The translations under genes and the position numbers were made by a program. From NCBI GenBank assembly GCA_018266435.1, contig JAFEAL010000003.1, positions 124,001 to 188,000 on the forward strand: DNA of 64,000 nt. The letters are read 5' to 3'. The first letter of the stretch is position 1. The number at the start of each line of letters is the position of its first letter. Below are positions 45,787 through 53,455 of this stretch, piece after piece. The notes below the pieces were generated by a model. It ran no database searches and was not told where the DNA came from. It saw only the letters and a program-made list of their open reading frames with translations. The stretch is from Bacteroidota bacterium. GTDB taxonomy: Bacteria; Bacteroidota; Bacteroidia; Cytophagales; Cyclobacteriaceae.

Positions 45787-46551
45787 ATGATTAGTTACCT
45801 CAAAAAAATTAGACAAGAAGCTACCCTTGAAAATAAGATCATCAAGTATGTACTGTACGCAACCGGAGAGATTCTTCTTGTTGTAATCGGAATTTTGATA
45901 GCCCTTCAAATCAATAACAGAAACGATCAAAAAAAAGAACGGGCTAATGAGCTGCGCTACTTAAGCAATCTCCGAACAGATCTCTCCATCAACATAACAG
46001 AAATAGATCGATACATCACCGCTCGAAAGGGATATATTGATTCGGCCAGACTTATTTTGGAATATTTTGACGGGAAACCTATACACGATGCTAATAATTT
46101 TCTTTTACTGGGATTGCCCATTTACAACTGGCAGCGTTTTTATCAAACCAACAATACTTTTCAAGAGCTTACGTCTTCGGGTAATTTAGCGTTGATCTCG
46201 AACGACACCATAAAAACCCTGCTCTATAATATTGACAGACAGCATAAAATAAACAAGGCAGAAGAGGACCATTTCAGGTTTGACACCGAAGTGCTTATTT
46301 ACGAACCCATTTATCAGCTATTGGATATAAAGGCAGGATTAGATGGCATAGGCATACAATTGTCAAAATCAAAGCAAAAAAAAATTATCCTGCCCAATGA
46401 TTACAATGCTTTTTTAAAAAGCAATAAACTAAAAAACGGGTTTGCAATGGTCGTACTGGAATTTGGTACGCTAAATGGTCAGTTAGCAGCCATTAAAAAA
46501 ATGTCTGAACAACTGATTGACGTGATAGACCGGGAGATTAAAAAGGGATAG
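45787..46551 (+). CDS. DUF6090-family membrane protein
   Basis: 254 residues. A short cytoplasmic start (MISYLKKIRQEATLENKIIK) leads into a single membrane helix (GEILLVVIGILIALQIN), followed by NNRNDQKKERANELRYLSNL and a long helical extracytoplasmic part. This N-terminal block is the hallmark of DUF6090, common in multiple copies in Bacteroidota; the function is not known to me. The gene stands alone, divergent from marR and convergent with an RNA methyltransferase gene. Confidence 0.82.
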   Translation: MISYLKKIRQEATLENKIIKYVLYATGEILLVVIGILIALQINNRNDQKKERANELRYLSNLRTDLSINITEIDRYITARKGYIDSARLILEYFDGKPIHDANNFLLLGLPIYNWQRFYQTNNTFQELTSSGNLALISNDTIKTLLYNIDRQHKINKAEEDHFRFDTEVLIYEPIYQLLDIKAGLDGIGIQLSKSKQKKIILPNDYNAFLKSNKLKNGFAMVVLEFGTLNGQLAAIKKMSEQLIDVIDREIKKG

Positions 46552-46606
46552 TAGTTTACGACTACGGAAAATATAGTGTGCAGAGACGTTGTTAGCTGTT
46601 GATAAA

Positions 46607-47770
46607 TCATTTCGTTTCCCGGGTGCCCGCATACAATTCATACTCCAACAACCGGCAATCGAGTTTAGCTGAATAAAATTCAATTCTGCGGCTGGTTTTA
46701 AGTCCGATTTTTTTGGCCAGATCGAGATTGCCCGTAAAAATATAACCGGTATAACCCGTGCATTTCTTTTTAAAGAAATCACCTAAACGGGAATATGTTT
46801 TTTCCAGTTCAACCACATCGCCCATGCGCTCACCGTATTCGGGATTTATAAAAAGGATGCCGGGTGTTTTAGGGATGGGAGTTTCCTCAAAATCGCAAAC
46901 TGAAAATTCAATTAATTTTTCAACTCCGGCAGCGCCCGCATTCACTTTTGAAATATCAATGGCATCTTGGCTGATGTCGGTTGCAATTATTTTTAAGTCA
47001 GGGACTTCAACAATTTGTTTTTTTAACTTCTCAAACTCGGTTTGATAAAAAATTTTATCAAAACCGATTGCGTGCATGAATGAATAATTTTTTCTGAACA
47101 AGCCGGGTCTGCGATTGGTGGCTATCAGGGCCGCTTCGATGGCCACCGTGCCGGAGCCACACATCGGGTTGACGAATGGAACTTTGCGATTCCACTTTGT
47201 GGTCATTACCGAAGCGCAGGCCAGTGCTTCGAGCATGGGCGCCTTACCGGGAATTTTTCGGTACCCGTGTTTTGCCAAAGTTTCACCGGAAGTATCCAAA
47301 AAAACTTCGGCATTATTTTCACGCCAATGCAAGTGAATGACTACGCCCTCTAAAGACGAACCCGAGTCCGGCCGCCTGCCTACCTCTCTTCTAAAACGGT
47401 CGACAATGGCATCTTTAATTTTGACGTTAACAAATAATTCGTTGTTGATAGTAAAATTTTCGGTGTGGTTGGTAACTGTAAAAAACCCATCTTCAGAAAT
47501 GATTCGCTCCCACGGATAATCCAGCAACTTATCATAAAGTTTCTCGGCATTTTTGCACTTGAATTCCAGTAACGAAAACAATACCTGACTTGCACAGCGA
47601 AGATTCAGGTTCAGACGAATGCAGTCGTGCAGGGTGCCCTTCATTTCCACCCCTGTGGAAAATACATTTTCTATGTCATAGCCAAGTTCAGTTACTTCTT
47701 GCTGCAAACAAGGCGAGAGCCGTTTGTTGCAAGTGATGACGATGCGCGAGGAGTCAGTAAACAGGTTCAT
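46607..47770 (-). CDS. THUMP-domain class I SAM-dependent RNA methyltransferase
   Basis: 387 residues of the RlmL-N/YpsC type that methylates guanosine N2 in 23S rRNA. The first 170 residues contain ferredoxin-like and THUMP domains; the methyltransferase core has FVNPMCGSGTVAIEAALIA for SAM and FINPEYGERMG at motif IV, where most enzymes have NPPY (the second Pro is Glu here, a form I believe is frequent in this phylum). The target base is inferred from homology only. Confidence 0.9.
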   Translation of the reverse strand: MNLFTDSSRIVITCNKRLSPCLQQEVTELGYDIENVFSTGVEMKGTLHDCIRLNLNLRCASQVLFSLLEFKCKNAEKLYDKLLDYPWERIISEDGFFTVTNHTENFTINNELFVNVKIKDAIVDRFRREVGRRPDSGSSLEGVVIHLHWRENNAEVFLDTSGETLAKHGYRKIPGKAPMLEALACASVMTTKWNRKVPFVNPMCGSGTVAIEAALIATNRRPGLFRKNYSFMHAIGFDKIFYQTEFEKLKKQIVEVPDLKIIATDISQDAIDISKVNAGAAGVEKLIEFSVCDFEETPIPKTPGILFINPEYGERMGDVVELEKTYSRLGDFFKKKCTGYTGYIFTGNLDLAKKIGLKTSRRIEFYSAKLDCRLLEYELYAGTRETK

Positions 47771-47951
47771 GGGTTGGTTGGGTGGTCATTCGGGCCAGTT
47801 GGGCAAGATAGTGATGTCGCGGGTCATGTCCATCTTTTTTAAGCGTTTAATTCTATCGCAAAAAAAGCCAGCACAATATTACTACGGCAATGAAAGCGAT
47901 GACAACTTTTCTTGATTCATCACAGTAGATGTGAGCCTGAATTTTTTATCC

Positions 47952-47959
47952 TACTTTTG
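47952..47959 (+). promoter_or_regulatory. -7 box of the MATE gene
   Basis: TACTTTTG, a perfect TAnnTTTG match, ends five bases before the ATG at 47965. No good -33 box is visible. Confidence 0.5.
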
Positions 47960-47964
47960 AAAAA

Positions 47965-49302
47965 ATGGACTTAAGGCTACAAACCGGATATAAACAAATT
48001 CTTGGCATGGCTATGCCTATTTCGCTGGCTATCCTTGTGCCTCAAATTAATTTTTTCACCAACAATATTTTTTTAGGAGGTCTCGGTGAGCAATCGTTGG
48101 CCAGTGCGGGCATCACGGGTGTTTACTACCTGATCTTTGCAGTTGTTGGCAACGGACTGAACAATGGTCTTCAGACTTTGATTGCGCGCAAGGCCGGAGA
48201 GAATGATTTGAAAGCCATCGGTCATTTGTTTTTTCACGGAGTGTGGTTGTCGTTGGCCATTTCTTTTGTGGGGATTTTTATCACCTACACGGTAGCACCT
48301 GTTTTGTTGCGAGCCACGATTCACGATTCAAAAATTTATGAACAGGTAATCGGTTTTACTTACATAAGAATCTGGGGATTGCCTCTGCTTTACCTGTATG
48401 TTATGCGCAACGCGCTGCTGGTGGGCACCAATCAAACCCGGTTGTTGATTTGGGGAACCCTGGCAGAAACGGGAGTAAACATTTTTTTTGATTATGCGCT
48501 GATTTACGGTCACTTCGGGTTTGCCCAGATTGGCTTTAACGGAGCGGCCTATGCTTCCATTATAGCAGAGGCCGCAGGCCTGCTGGTGATTTTTGTAGTC
48601 ATTCATTTTAAAGGAATCAACAAAACTTTTTCGCTTTTTGAAAATTGGAAAATTGATGTGGGCACTCTTCGGCATATTTTTTACAAGTCTTTGCCATTGA
48701 TTTTACAATATGCCATCAGTATCATCACCTGGGAATATTTTTATATTCTTATAGAGCACCATGGTGAGCGTGCACTGGCCATATCCAATAGTATGCGAAA
48801 CATTCTTGGAGTCTTTGGCATATTCTCATGGTCATTTGCTGCCACCGCAAACACCATGGTGAGCAATGTAATAGGTCAGCAAAAAGAAGAAGAGGTAATA
48901 CCGTTGATCAACCGGATAGCAGTTCTCAGTTTAGCCTGCTCAGCTATTCTTACAGTAATGCTCAACATAGACCCACGAACTTTTCTAATGTTTTACCGGC
49001 AAGATGATCAGTTTATTGCCGAGGCTATTCCTGTCATCCGGGTCATTTCGCTTGCTTTGGTAATGATGTCGTTTTCATCGGTATGGCTCAATTCAGTAAC
49101 CGGAACAGGCAATACTGTAGTAAACCTGATAATTGAATCAATCACGCTTACGGTGTATTGCATTTATGTTTACCTTGTTTTAGAAACCTGGAATATGTCT
49201 ATTACCTGGGGCTGGGGCAGTGAAATGGTGTATTGGGTGGGAATGTTTTCCATGTCGTTTGGGTATATGAAATCAGGAAGGTGGAAGAAAAAGAAAAGAT
49301 GA
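47965..49302 (+). CDS. MATE-family efflux transporter
   Basis: 445-residue protein with about twelve membrane helices in two six-helix bundles. The first helix contains AMPISLAILVPQINFFTNNIFLGGLGEQSLA, whose Gln-Ile-Asn-Phe segment is typical of MATE exporters; the second bundle starts near SLPLILQYAISIITWEYFYI. MATE proteins export drugs or metabolites against Na+ or H+. It precedes the SDR gene by 16 bases, but a separate -7 box lies between them. Confidence 0.92.
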   Translation: MDLRLQTGYKQILGMAMPISLAILVPQINFFTNNIFLGGLGEQSLASAGITGVYYLIFAVVGNGLNNGLQTLIARKAGENDLKAIGHLFFHGVWLSLAISFVGIFITYTVAPVLLRATIHDSKIYEQVIGFTYIRIWGLPLLYLYVMRNALLVGTNQTRLLIWGTLAETGVNIFFDYALIYGHFGFAQIGFNGAAYASIIAEAAGLLVIFVVIHFKGINKTFSLFENWKIDVGTLRHIFYKSLPLILQYAISIITWEYFYILIEHHGERALAISNSMRNILGVFGIFSWSFAATANTMVSNVIGQQKEEEVIPLINRIAVLSLACSAILTVMLNIDPRTFLMFYRQDDQFIAEAIPVIRVISLALVMMSFSSVWLNSVTGTGNTVVNLIIESITLTVYCIYVYLVLETWNMSITWGWGSEMVYWVGMFSMSFGYMKSGRWKKKKR

Positions 49303-49306
49303 ATTT

Positions 49307-49314
49307 TAATTTTG
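49307..49314 (+). promoter_or_regulatory. -7 box of the SDR/ALDH operon
   Basis: TAATTTTG, a perfect TAnnTTTG match, four bases before the ATG at 49319. It sits in the 16-base gap after the MATE gene. No -33 TTTG is seen at the normal distance, so activity is uncertain. Confidence 0.45.
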
Positions 49315-49318
49315 TACG

Positions 49319-50104
49319 ATGGACTTAAACTTGAAAGGTAAATGCGCGATAGTGTGTGGCAGCACACAGGGTATAGGAAAAGCCACAGCCATAGAGTTAG
49401 CAGAGCTGGGCGCTACGGTTATATTGTTGGCCCGCGATGAAGGAAAGTTAAAAACCGTGTTGAAGGAACTACCAACACCAATTGGTCAACGGCACCGCTA
49501 TGCGGTAACTGATTTTTCTTTTCCAGAGAAAGTGAAATCGGCAACAGAAAAAATAATTTTACAAACCGATGTCCATATACTGATCAACAATACCGGAGGG
49601 CCGCCCGCAGGGCAGGCAATTGATTCGCAGCCTGAAGATTTTTTGAAGGCGATCCATTCGCACCTGATCACCAGCCAGATTTTAGTGCAGGCCTGCGTAC
49701 CCTCCATGAAAAAAAACAACTACGGGCGCATCATCAATATCATTTCTACTTCGGTAAAAATACCAATCAAAGGACTGGGCGTTTCAAATACAGTACGTGG
49801 GGCAATGGCCAGTTGGGCAAAGACATTGTCGCTTGAGTTAGCAACCTTTGGCATTACTGTAAATAATGTTTTACCCGGCAGCACAAAGACTGGCCGAATC
49901 GAGGCATTGATACAATCGCGTTCACAAAAATCAGGAAGGCCAGCGGATGAAATTAGAAAAGAAATGATTGATGAAATTCCGGCCGGGCGTATGGCCGAGG
50001 CAAGCGAAGTGGCTGCGGCTGTGGCATTTTTAGCAACACCCGCGGCAAGCTACATCAATGGGGTGAGTTTACCGGTAGATGGCGGTCGCACGGGAAGTTT
50101 ATAA
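49319..50104 (+). CDS. SDR-family oxidoreductase (3-oxoacyl-reductase-like)
   Basis: 261 residues with CGSTQGIGKATAIELAELGA for NAD(P), LINNTGGPPAGQAID in place of the usual NNAG, and the catalytic segment ISTSVKIPIKGLGVSNTVRG, where the usual Tyr-x3-Lys is replaced by SNTVRG. The C-terminus YINGVSLPVDGGRTGSL is typical. The missing Tyr-Lys pair suggests an atypical SDR, as in the YgfF/FabG4-like group with NNTGGP. It lies 8 bases before the aldehyde dehydrogenase gene, with which it probably shares a catabolic pathway. Confidence 0.88.
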   Translation: MDLNLKGKCAIVCGSTQGIGKATAIELAELGATVILLARDEGKLKTVLKELPTPIGQRHRYAVTDFSFPEKVKSATEKIILQTDVHILINNTGGPPAGQAIDSQPEDFLKAIHSHLITSQILVQACVPSMKKNNYGRIINIISTSVKIPIKGLGVSNTVRGAMASWAKTLSLELATFGITVNNVLPGSTKTGRIEALIQSRSQKSGRPADEIRKEMIDEIPAGRMAEASEVAAAVAFLATPAASYINGVSLPVDGGRTGSL

Positions 50105-50112
50105 ACGGTGAT

Positions 50113-51555
50113 ATGCAAAACCTTCTCAATTATATCAACGGCAAATTAGCCGAACCTTGTTCAGGCCAGTGGCTTGACAACATCAATCCGGCCGAAGGAA
50201 AAATTTACTGTCGTGTTCCTGATTCAACTAAAGAAGATATTCAATTAGCAGTTGATGCCGCACAAAATGCTTTCTCTTCTTGGTCAACAATGCCAACCGA
50301 AGAGCGGACAAAAATACTTTGGAAGCTGGCTGACCTGATTGATCGTGATTTAGAAAAATTAGCACTTGCCGAAAGCATTGACAATGGCAAAACTGTGAAA
50401 CTGGCAAAGTCATTGGATATACCCCGCGCAGCTTCCAACATCCGATTTTATGCTACGGCCGCCCAACACTTTGCCAGCGAAGCACATGTAAACGAGAACG
50501 ACTCGGTGAACTATACCACTCGTTTTCCGATCGGTGTAGTAGGCTGTATTTCACCATGGAATTTGCCATTGTATTTATTCACCTGGAAAATAGCTCCGGC
50601 TTTGGCTGCAGGCTGCACCGTGGTGGCCAAACCGTCTGAGCTTACCCCCATGACTGCGTTTTTGTTTTCGCAGTTGTGCAGGGAGGCCGGATTGCCTGCG
50701 GGCGTCTTAAATATTGTTCATGGCACAGGAGCACAAACAGGTCAGGCACTAATTGAACATCCAAAAATTACCGCGATTTCATTTACCGGAGGAACCGTAA
50801 CAGGAAAAAAAATAGCGGGCACTGCAGCCCCCATGTTTAAAAAACTTTCGCTTGAATTGGGTGGAAAAAACCCTAACCTGGTTTTTAGCGATTGTAATTT
50901 TGAAGACGCAATAAAAAACTCGATACGCTCATCATTTACCAATCAAGGTGAAATTTGTTTGTGTGGTTCGCGCATTTTTGTAGAGCAAACGATTTTCGAT
51001 CGTTTTGTCGAAGAGTTTGTCAAGCAGACTAAACAACTCACAGTTGGTGATCCGTTGAACGAATCAACCAATGTAGGCGCTCTGGTATCAGAGGCTCACT
51101 TAAAAAAGGTATTAGGATATGTGGCATTGGCAAAACAAGAAGGAGGAAAAATTTTAACCGGAGGAAACCAACTTGAAGTGGCCGGCCGTTGTGCCAATGG
51201 TTTTTTTATAGAGCCCACGGTAATTGTTGGTCTTGATGAAAAATGCAGAACGAATCAAGAAGAAATCTTCGGACCGGTGGTTACGATTATGCCTTTCAAT
51301 ACGGAAGAACAAGCCATTGCTTACGCAAACAGTACACCCTACGGATTAAGTGCTACCCTCTGGACCGAAAACTTGAAACGTGCCCACCGGGTAGCTCATC
51401 AAATCAAGAGTGGAATTATTTGGATCAACTGCTGGCTGCACCGTGACTTGCGCACACCCTTCGGAGGCATGAAGCAAAGTGGTGTGGGCCGTGAGGGCGG
51501 CTTGGAGGCGCTCAGGTTTTTCACGGAAGCAAAAAATGTTTGCGTGAAACTGTAA
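50113..51555 (+). CDS. Aldehyde dehydrogenase, 2-aminomuconate-semialdehyde-type
   Basis: 480 residues. NAD-binding and catalytic motifs are SPWNLPLYLFTWKIAPALAA, the Glu in SLELGGKNPNLVF and the Cys in TNQGEICLCGSR. The tail WINCWLHRDLRTPFGGMK with SGVGREGG is characteristic of the ALDH8/NbaE group that oxidises 2-aminomuconate or 2-hydroxymuconate semialdehyde in tryptophan (kynurenine) or aromatic degradation. Other pathway genes are not in the window, so the substrate remains inferred. It is 3 bases upstream of pnuC, linking it with pyridine nucleotide salvage. Confidence 0.9.
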   Translation: MQNLLNYINGKLAEPCSGQWLDNINPAEGKIYCRVPDSTKEDIQLAVDAAQNAFSSWSTMPTEERTKILWKLADLIDRDLEKLALAESIDNGKTVKLAKSLDIPRAASNIRFYATAAQHFASEAHVNENDSVNYTTRFPIGVVGCISPWNLPLYLFTWKIAPALAAGCTVVAKPSELTPMTAFLFSQLCREAGLPAGVLNIVHGTGAQTGQALIEHPKITAISFTGGTVTGKKIAGTAAPMFKKLSLELGGKNPNLVFSDCNFEDAIKNSIRSSFTNQGEICLCGSRIFVEQTIFDRFVEEFVKQTKQLTVGDPLNESTNVGALVSEAHLKKVLGYVALAKQEGGKILTGGNQLEVAGRCANGFFIEPTVIVGLDEKCRTNQEEIFGPVVTIMPFNTEEQAIAYANSTPYGLSATLWTENLKRAHRVAHQIKSGIIWINCWLHRDLRTPFGGMKQSGVGREGGLEALRFFTEAKNVCVKL

Positions 51556-51558
51556 GCC

Positions 51559-52218
51559 GTGAACTTCTTCAATATAAAAAATATTTTCTTTACCGCTTTT
51601 GGCTACCCCATGAGCCATCTCGAATTTTTTGGAGTAGTTTTTGGATTGGTGGCTGTTGCCCTTTCAGCCAAAGCAAATATCTGGAGTTGGCCAATAGGAA
51701 TTATTAATGTAGTACTCGCTTTTTTTTTCTATTACCAGATTCAGCTCTATCCAGACATGGTGCTTCAGATTTTTTTCTTTGCCACAAACTTGCTGGGCTG
51801 GTGGCGCTGGGCCAATCCTAAACCCGAAGAAGAAAACAGAAAAAAAGAATTAAAAGTAAGCCACATGAAACAAAAACAATTTTTATTGATTTCAATGGCC
51901 GGATTAATAGGTACCACTTTTTTTGGCCTGATGGCCAGCCAACTGCATCGTTGGCTGCCTTCCGTTTTTTTATTGCCTAGTTCTTTTCCGTATGCCGATT
52001 CATTCATTCTGATAATGAGTATTGTCACTACATTTTTAATGGTTCAGAAAAAAATTGAGTGCTGGATAATCTGGATAATCATTGATTTGGTGGCCACGGT
52101 ATTATACTTTATTAAGGGAGCAAAATTTTACAGCCTGGAATATTTTATACTCGCTGTGCTCGCTGCCTGGGGCTGGTGGAATTGGGTGAGAGAATACCAA
52201 TCGTATGAAAAAAACTGA
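51559..52218 (+). CDS. pnuC: PnuC-family nicotinamide riboside transporter
   Basis: 219-residue inner-membrane facilitator with seven helices. Family features: FFGVVFGLVAVALSAKANIW near the start, WPIGIINVVLAFFFYY, LLGWWRWANP and the C-terminal AWGWWNWVREY. PnuC relatives import nicotinamide riboside; PnuT relatives import thiamin. The overlapping downstream kinase of NadR type supports nicotinamide riboside, while the thiamin-switched receptor 1.2 kb away is a reason for caution. GTG at 51559 gives the family-like N-terminus FFTAFGYPMSHLEFFG. Confidence 0.85.
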   Translation: MNFFNIKNIFFTAFGYPMSHLEFFGVVFGLVAVALSAKANIWSWPIGIINVVLAFFFYYQIQLYPDMVLQIFFFATNLLGWWRWANPKPEEENRKKELKVSHMKQKQFLLISMAGLIGTTFFGLMASQLHRWLPSVFLLPSSFPYADSFILIMSIVTTFLMVQKKIECWIIWIIIDLVATVLYFIKGAKFYSLEYFILAVLAAWGWWNWVREYQSYEKN

Positions 52219-52729
52219 TGTAAAACTTATCTGTTTCTATGGCCCGGAGAGCACGGGCAAATCGACTATGGCCAGGCATTTTGCCGGGCTGTACCAAACC
52301 GAGTTTGTTCCTGAAGTCTCGAGAGAAATGATTTTGTCAAATAATTTTTCAGTGGAAGACATTATCAAAATAGGAAAAGCCCAAACAGATCGCATCAAAG
52401 AAAAAACTAAAACCGCCAATAAAATTCTTTTTTGTGACACGGATTTGATCACCACACAGATTTATTCAAAACAGTATTTGAATGTAGTACCACCTGTTTT
52501 GCATGAACTAGAACAAGAAATTCAATTCGACCAATATTTTCTTTTCAACATTGATGTGCCCTGGGTATCAGATGGTCTTCGTGATTTAGGAAACCAGCGC
52601 GAGCAGATGATGAAGATTTTTGAAGAAGAGTTAATGAAAAGAAAAATTAGACCAACATTAGTTCGCGGGGATTGGCACGAGCGAGAAGAGATTATTAAAC
52701 AGAAAATTAAGACTCTTTTTCAAAATTAG
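52205..52729 (+). CDS. NadR-type nicotinamide riboside kinase domain protein
   Basis: 174-residue P-loop kinase. GPESTGKSTMARHFAG is the Walker A motif in the form typical of the NadR C-terminal kinase, with DTDLITTQIYS and the lid segment RDLGNQREQMMKIFEEEL. It lacks the adenylyltransferase domain of full NadR, so it would only phosphorylate nicotinamide riboside to NMN. It overlaps pnuC by 14 bases, giving coupled uptake and trapping of the riboside. Convergent with the biotinyl-domain gene (four-base overlap). Confidence 0.88.
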   Translation: MKKTDVKLICFYGPESTGKSTMARHFAGLYQTEFVPEVSREMILSNNFSVEDIIKIGKAQTDRIKEKTKTANKILFCDTDLITTQIYSKQYLNVVPPVLHELEQEIQFDQYFLFNIDVPWVSDGLRDLGNQREQMMKIFEEELMKRKIRPTLVRGDWHEREEIIKQKIKTLFQN

Positions 52730-53220
52730 AATTCAATCAACACTTGGCCTTTTTCTACACTGTCGCCTTTTTTTACGTTTACATTTTTTACCACCGCATC
52801 GGTTGGCGATTTTAAAATGTTTTCCATTTTCATAGCTTCCAAAACCAACAGCGGATCTCCTGCCTTCACAGCATCACCGGCTTTTATTTTTAAGTCAATG
52901 ACCAGACCGGGCATGGGCGCTTTAATGTTGTTCACTTTTGAAGAGCTACCATTGGCCATACCCATTTTTTCCAGCAACAAATCCATTTGATCTTTCACTT
53001 CCACTGAAATGGTTTTGTTGTTGATTTTCAACAGCACGGTTTTGGTGGTGCGATCAATCTTCACCAACTCGGCACGGTAGCTTTTGTTGTTTTGTAAAAT
53101 GTGAAATTGATTTTCATTGATCTTGGAAAAATCCCAAGCAAAAGAATTGCCATTGACGATAACCCCCCTATCGTTCTTTACGATTTCAAAAGCCTTTCCG
53201 TTGATTTTAGTTTGAAACAT
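52726..53220 (-). CDS. Biotin carboxyl carrier-type protein
   Basis: 164 residues. The C-terminal 70 form a biotinyl/lipoyl domain with the biotin attachment motif VLEAMKMENIL (Lys near 131) preceded by IKAPMPGLVIDLKIKAGDAV. The first 90 residues are a beta-rich segment as in acyl-CoA or propionyl-CoA carboxylase carrier subunits. It presumably carries carboxybiotin for an acyl-CoA carboxylase whose other subunits are outside the window. Confidence 0.9.
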   Translation of the reverse strand: MFQTKINGKAFEIVKNDRGVIVNGNSFAWDFSKINENQFHILQNNKSYRAELVKIDRTTKTVLLKINNKTISVEVKDQMDLLLEKMGMANGSSSKVNNIKAPMPGLVIDLKIKAGDAVKAGDPLLVLEAMKMENILKSPTDAVVKNVNVKKGDSVEKGQVLIEF

Positions 53221-53266
53221 TTAACAATACAATTTTTTCAAATTCAAAATTAGTTTAAATCCGGAA

Positions 53267-53297
53267 TTTGGAATCTAGAATATTGAATTTACTTTTG
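53267..53297 (+). promoter_or_regulatory. Promoter of the TPP-riboswitch transcript
   Basis: TTTG at 53267-53270, a spacer of exactly 19 bases and TACTTTTG at 53290-53297 match the Bacteroidota -33/-7 consensus in full. Transcription would start a few bases later, just before the riboswitch. This is the best promoter in the window. Confidence 0.8.
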
Positions 53298-53315
53298 CAG
53301 CATCTTAGAGAATAT

Positions 53316-53404
53316 CTGAGAAGGGGTGCCTTAAATAAAACGGGCTGAGATTATACCCATAGAACCTGATGCCGGTAATGCGGCCGAAGGGAGGCAAGGT
53401 TAAA
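53316..53404 (+). promoter_or_regulatory. TPP riboswitch (THI element)
   Basis: The conserved thiamin-pyrophosphate aptamer elements occur in order: GGGGTGCC (53323), GGGCTGAGA (53342), ACCC, GAACCTGAT (53362), GGTAATGC (53374) and CGAAGGGA (53385). These are the pyrimidine- and pyrophosphate-binding parts. It lies between the promoter and the TonB-dependent receptor, 52 bases before the start codon. TPP would lower receptor expression. The downstream segment can form GGTTTAAACC (53437-53446), close to the start, perhaps part of the expression platform. Confidence 0.95.
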
Positions 53405-53455
53405 CGTACGCACCACATTCCCCTGTGTGCTCTGCAGGTTTAAACCAAAAAATAA

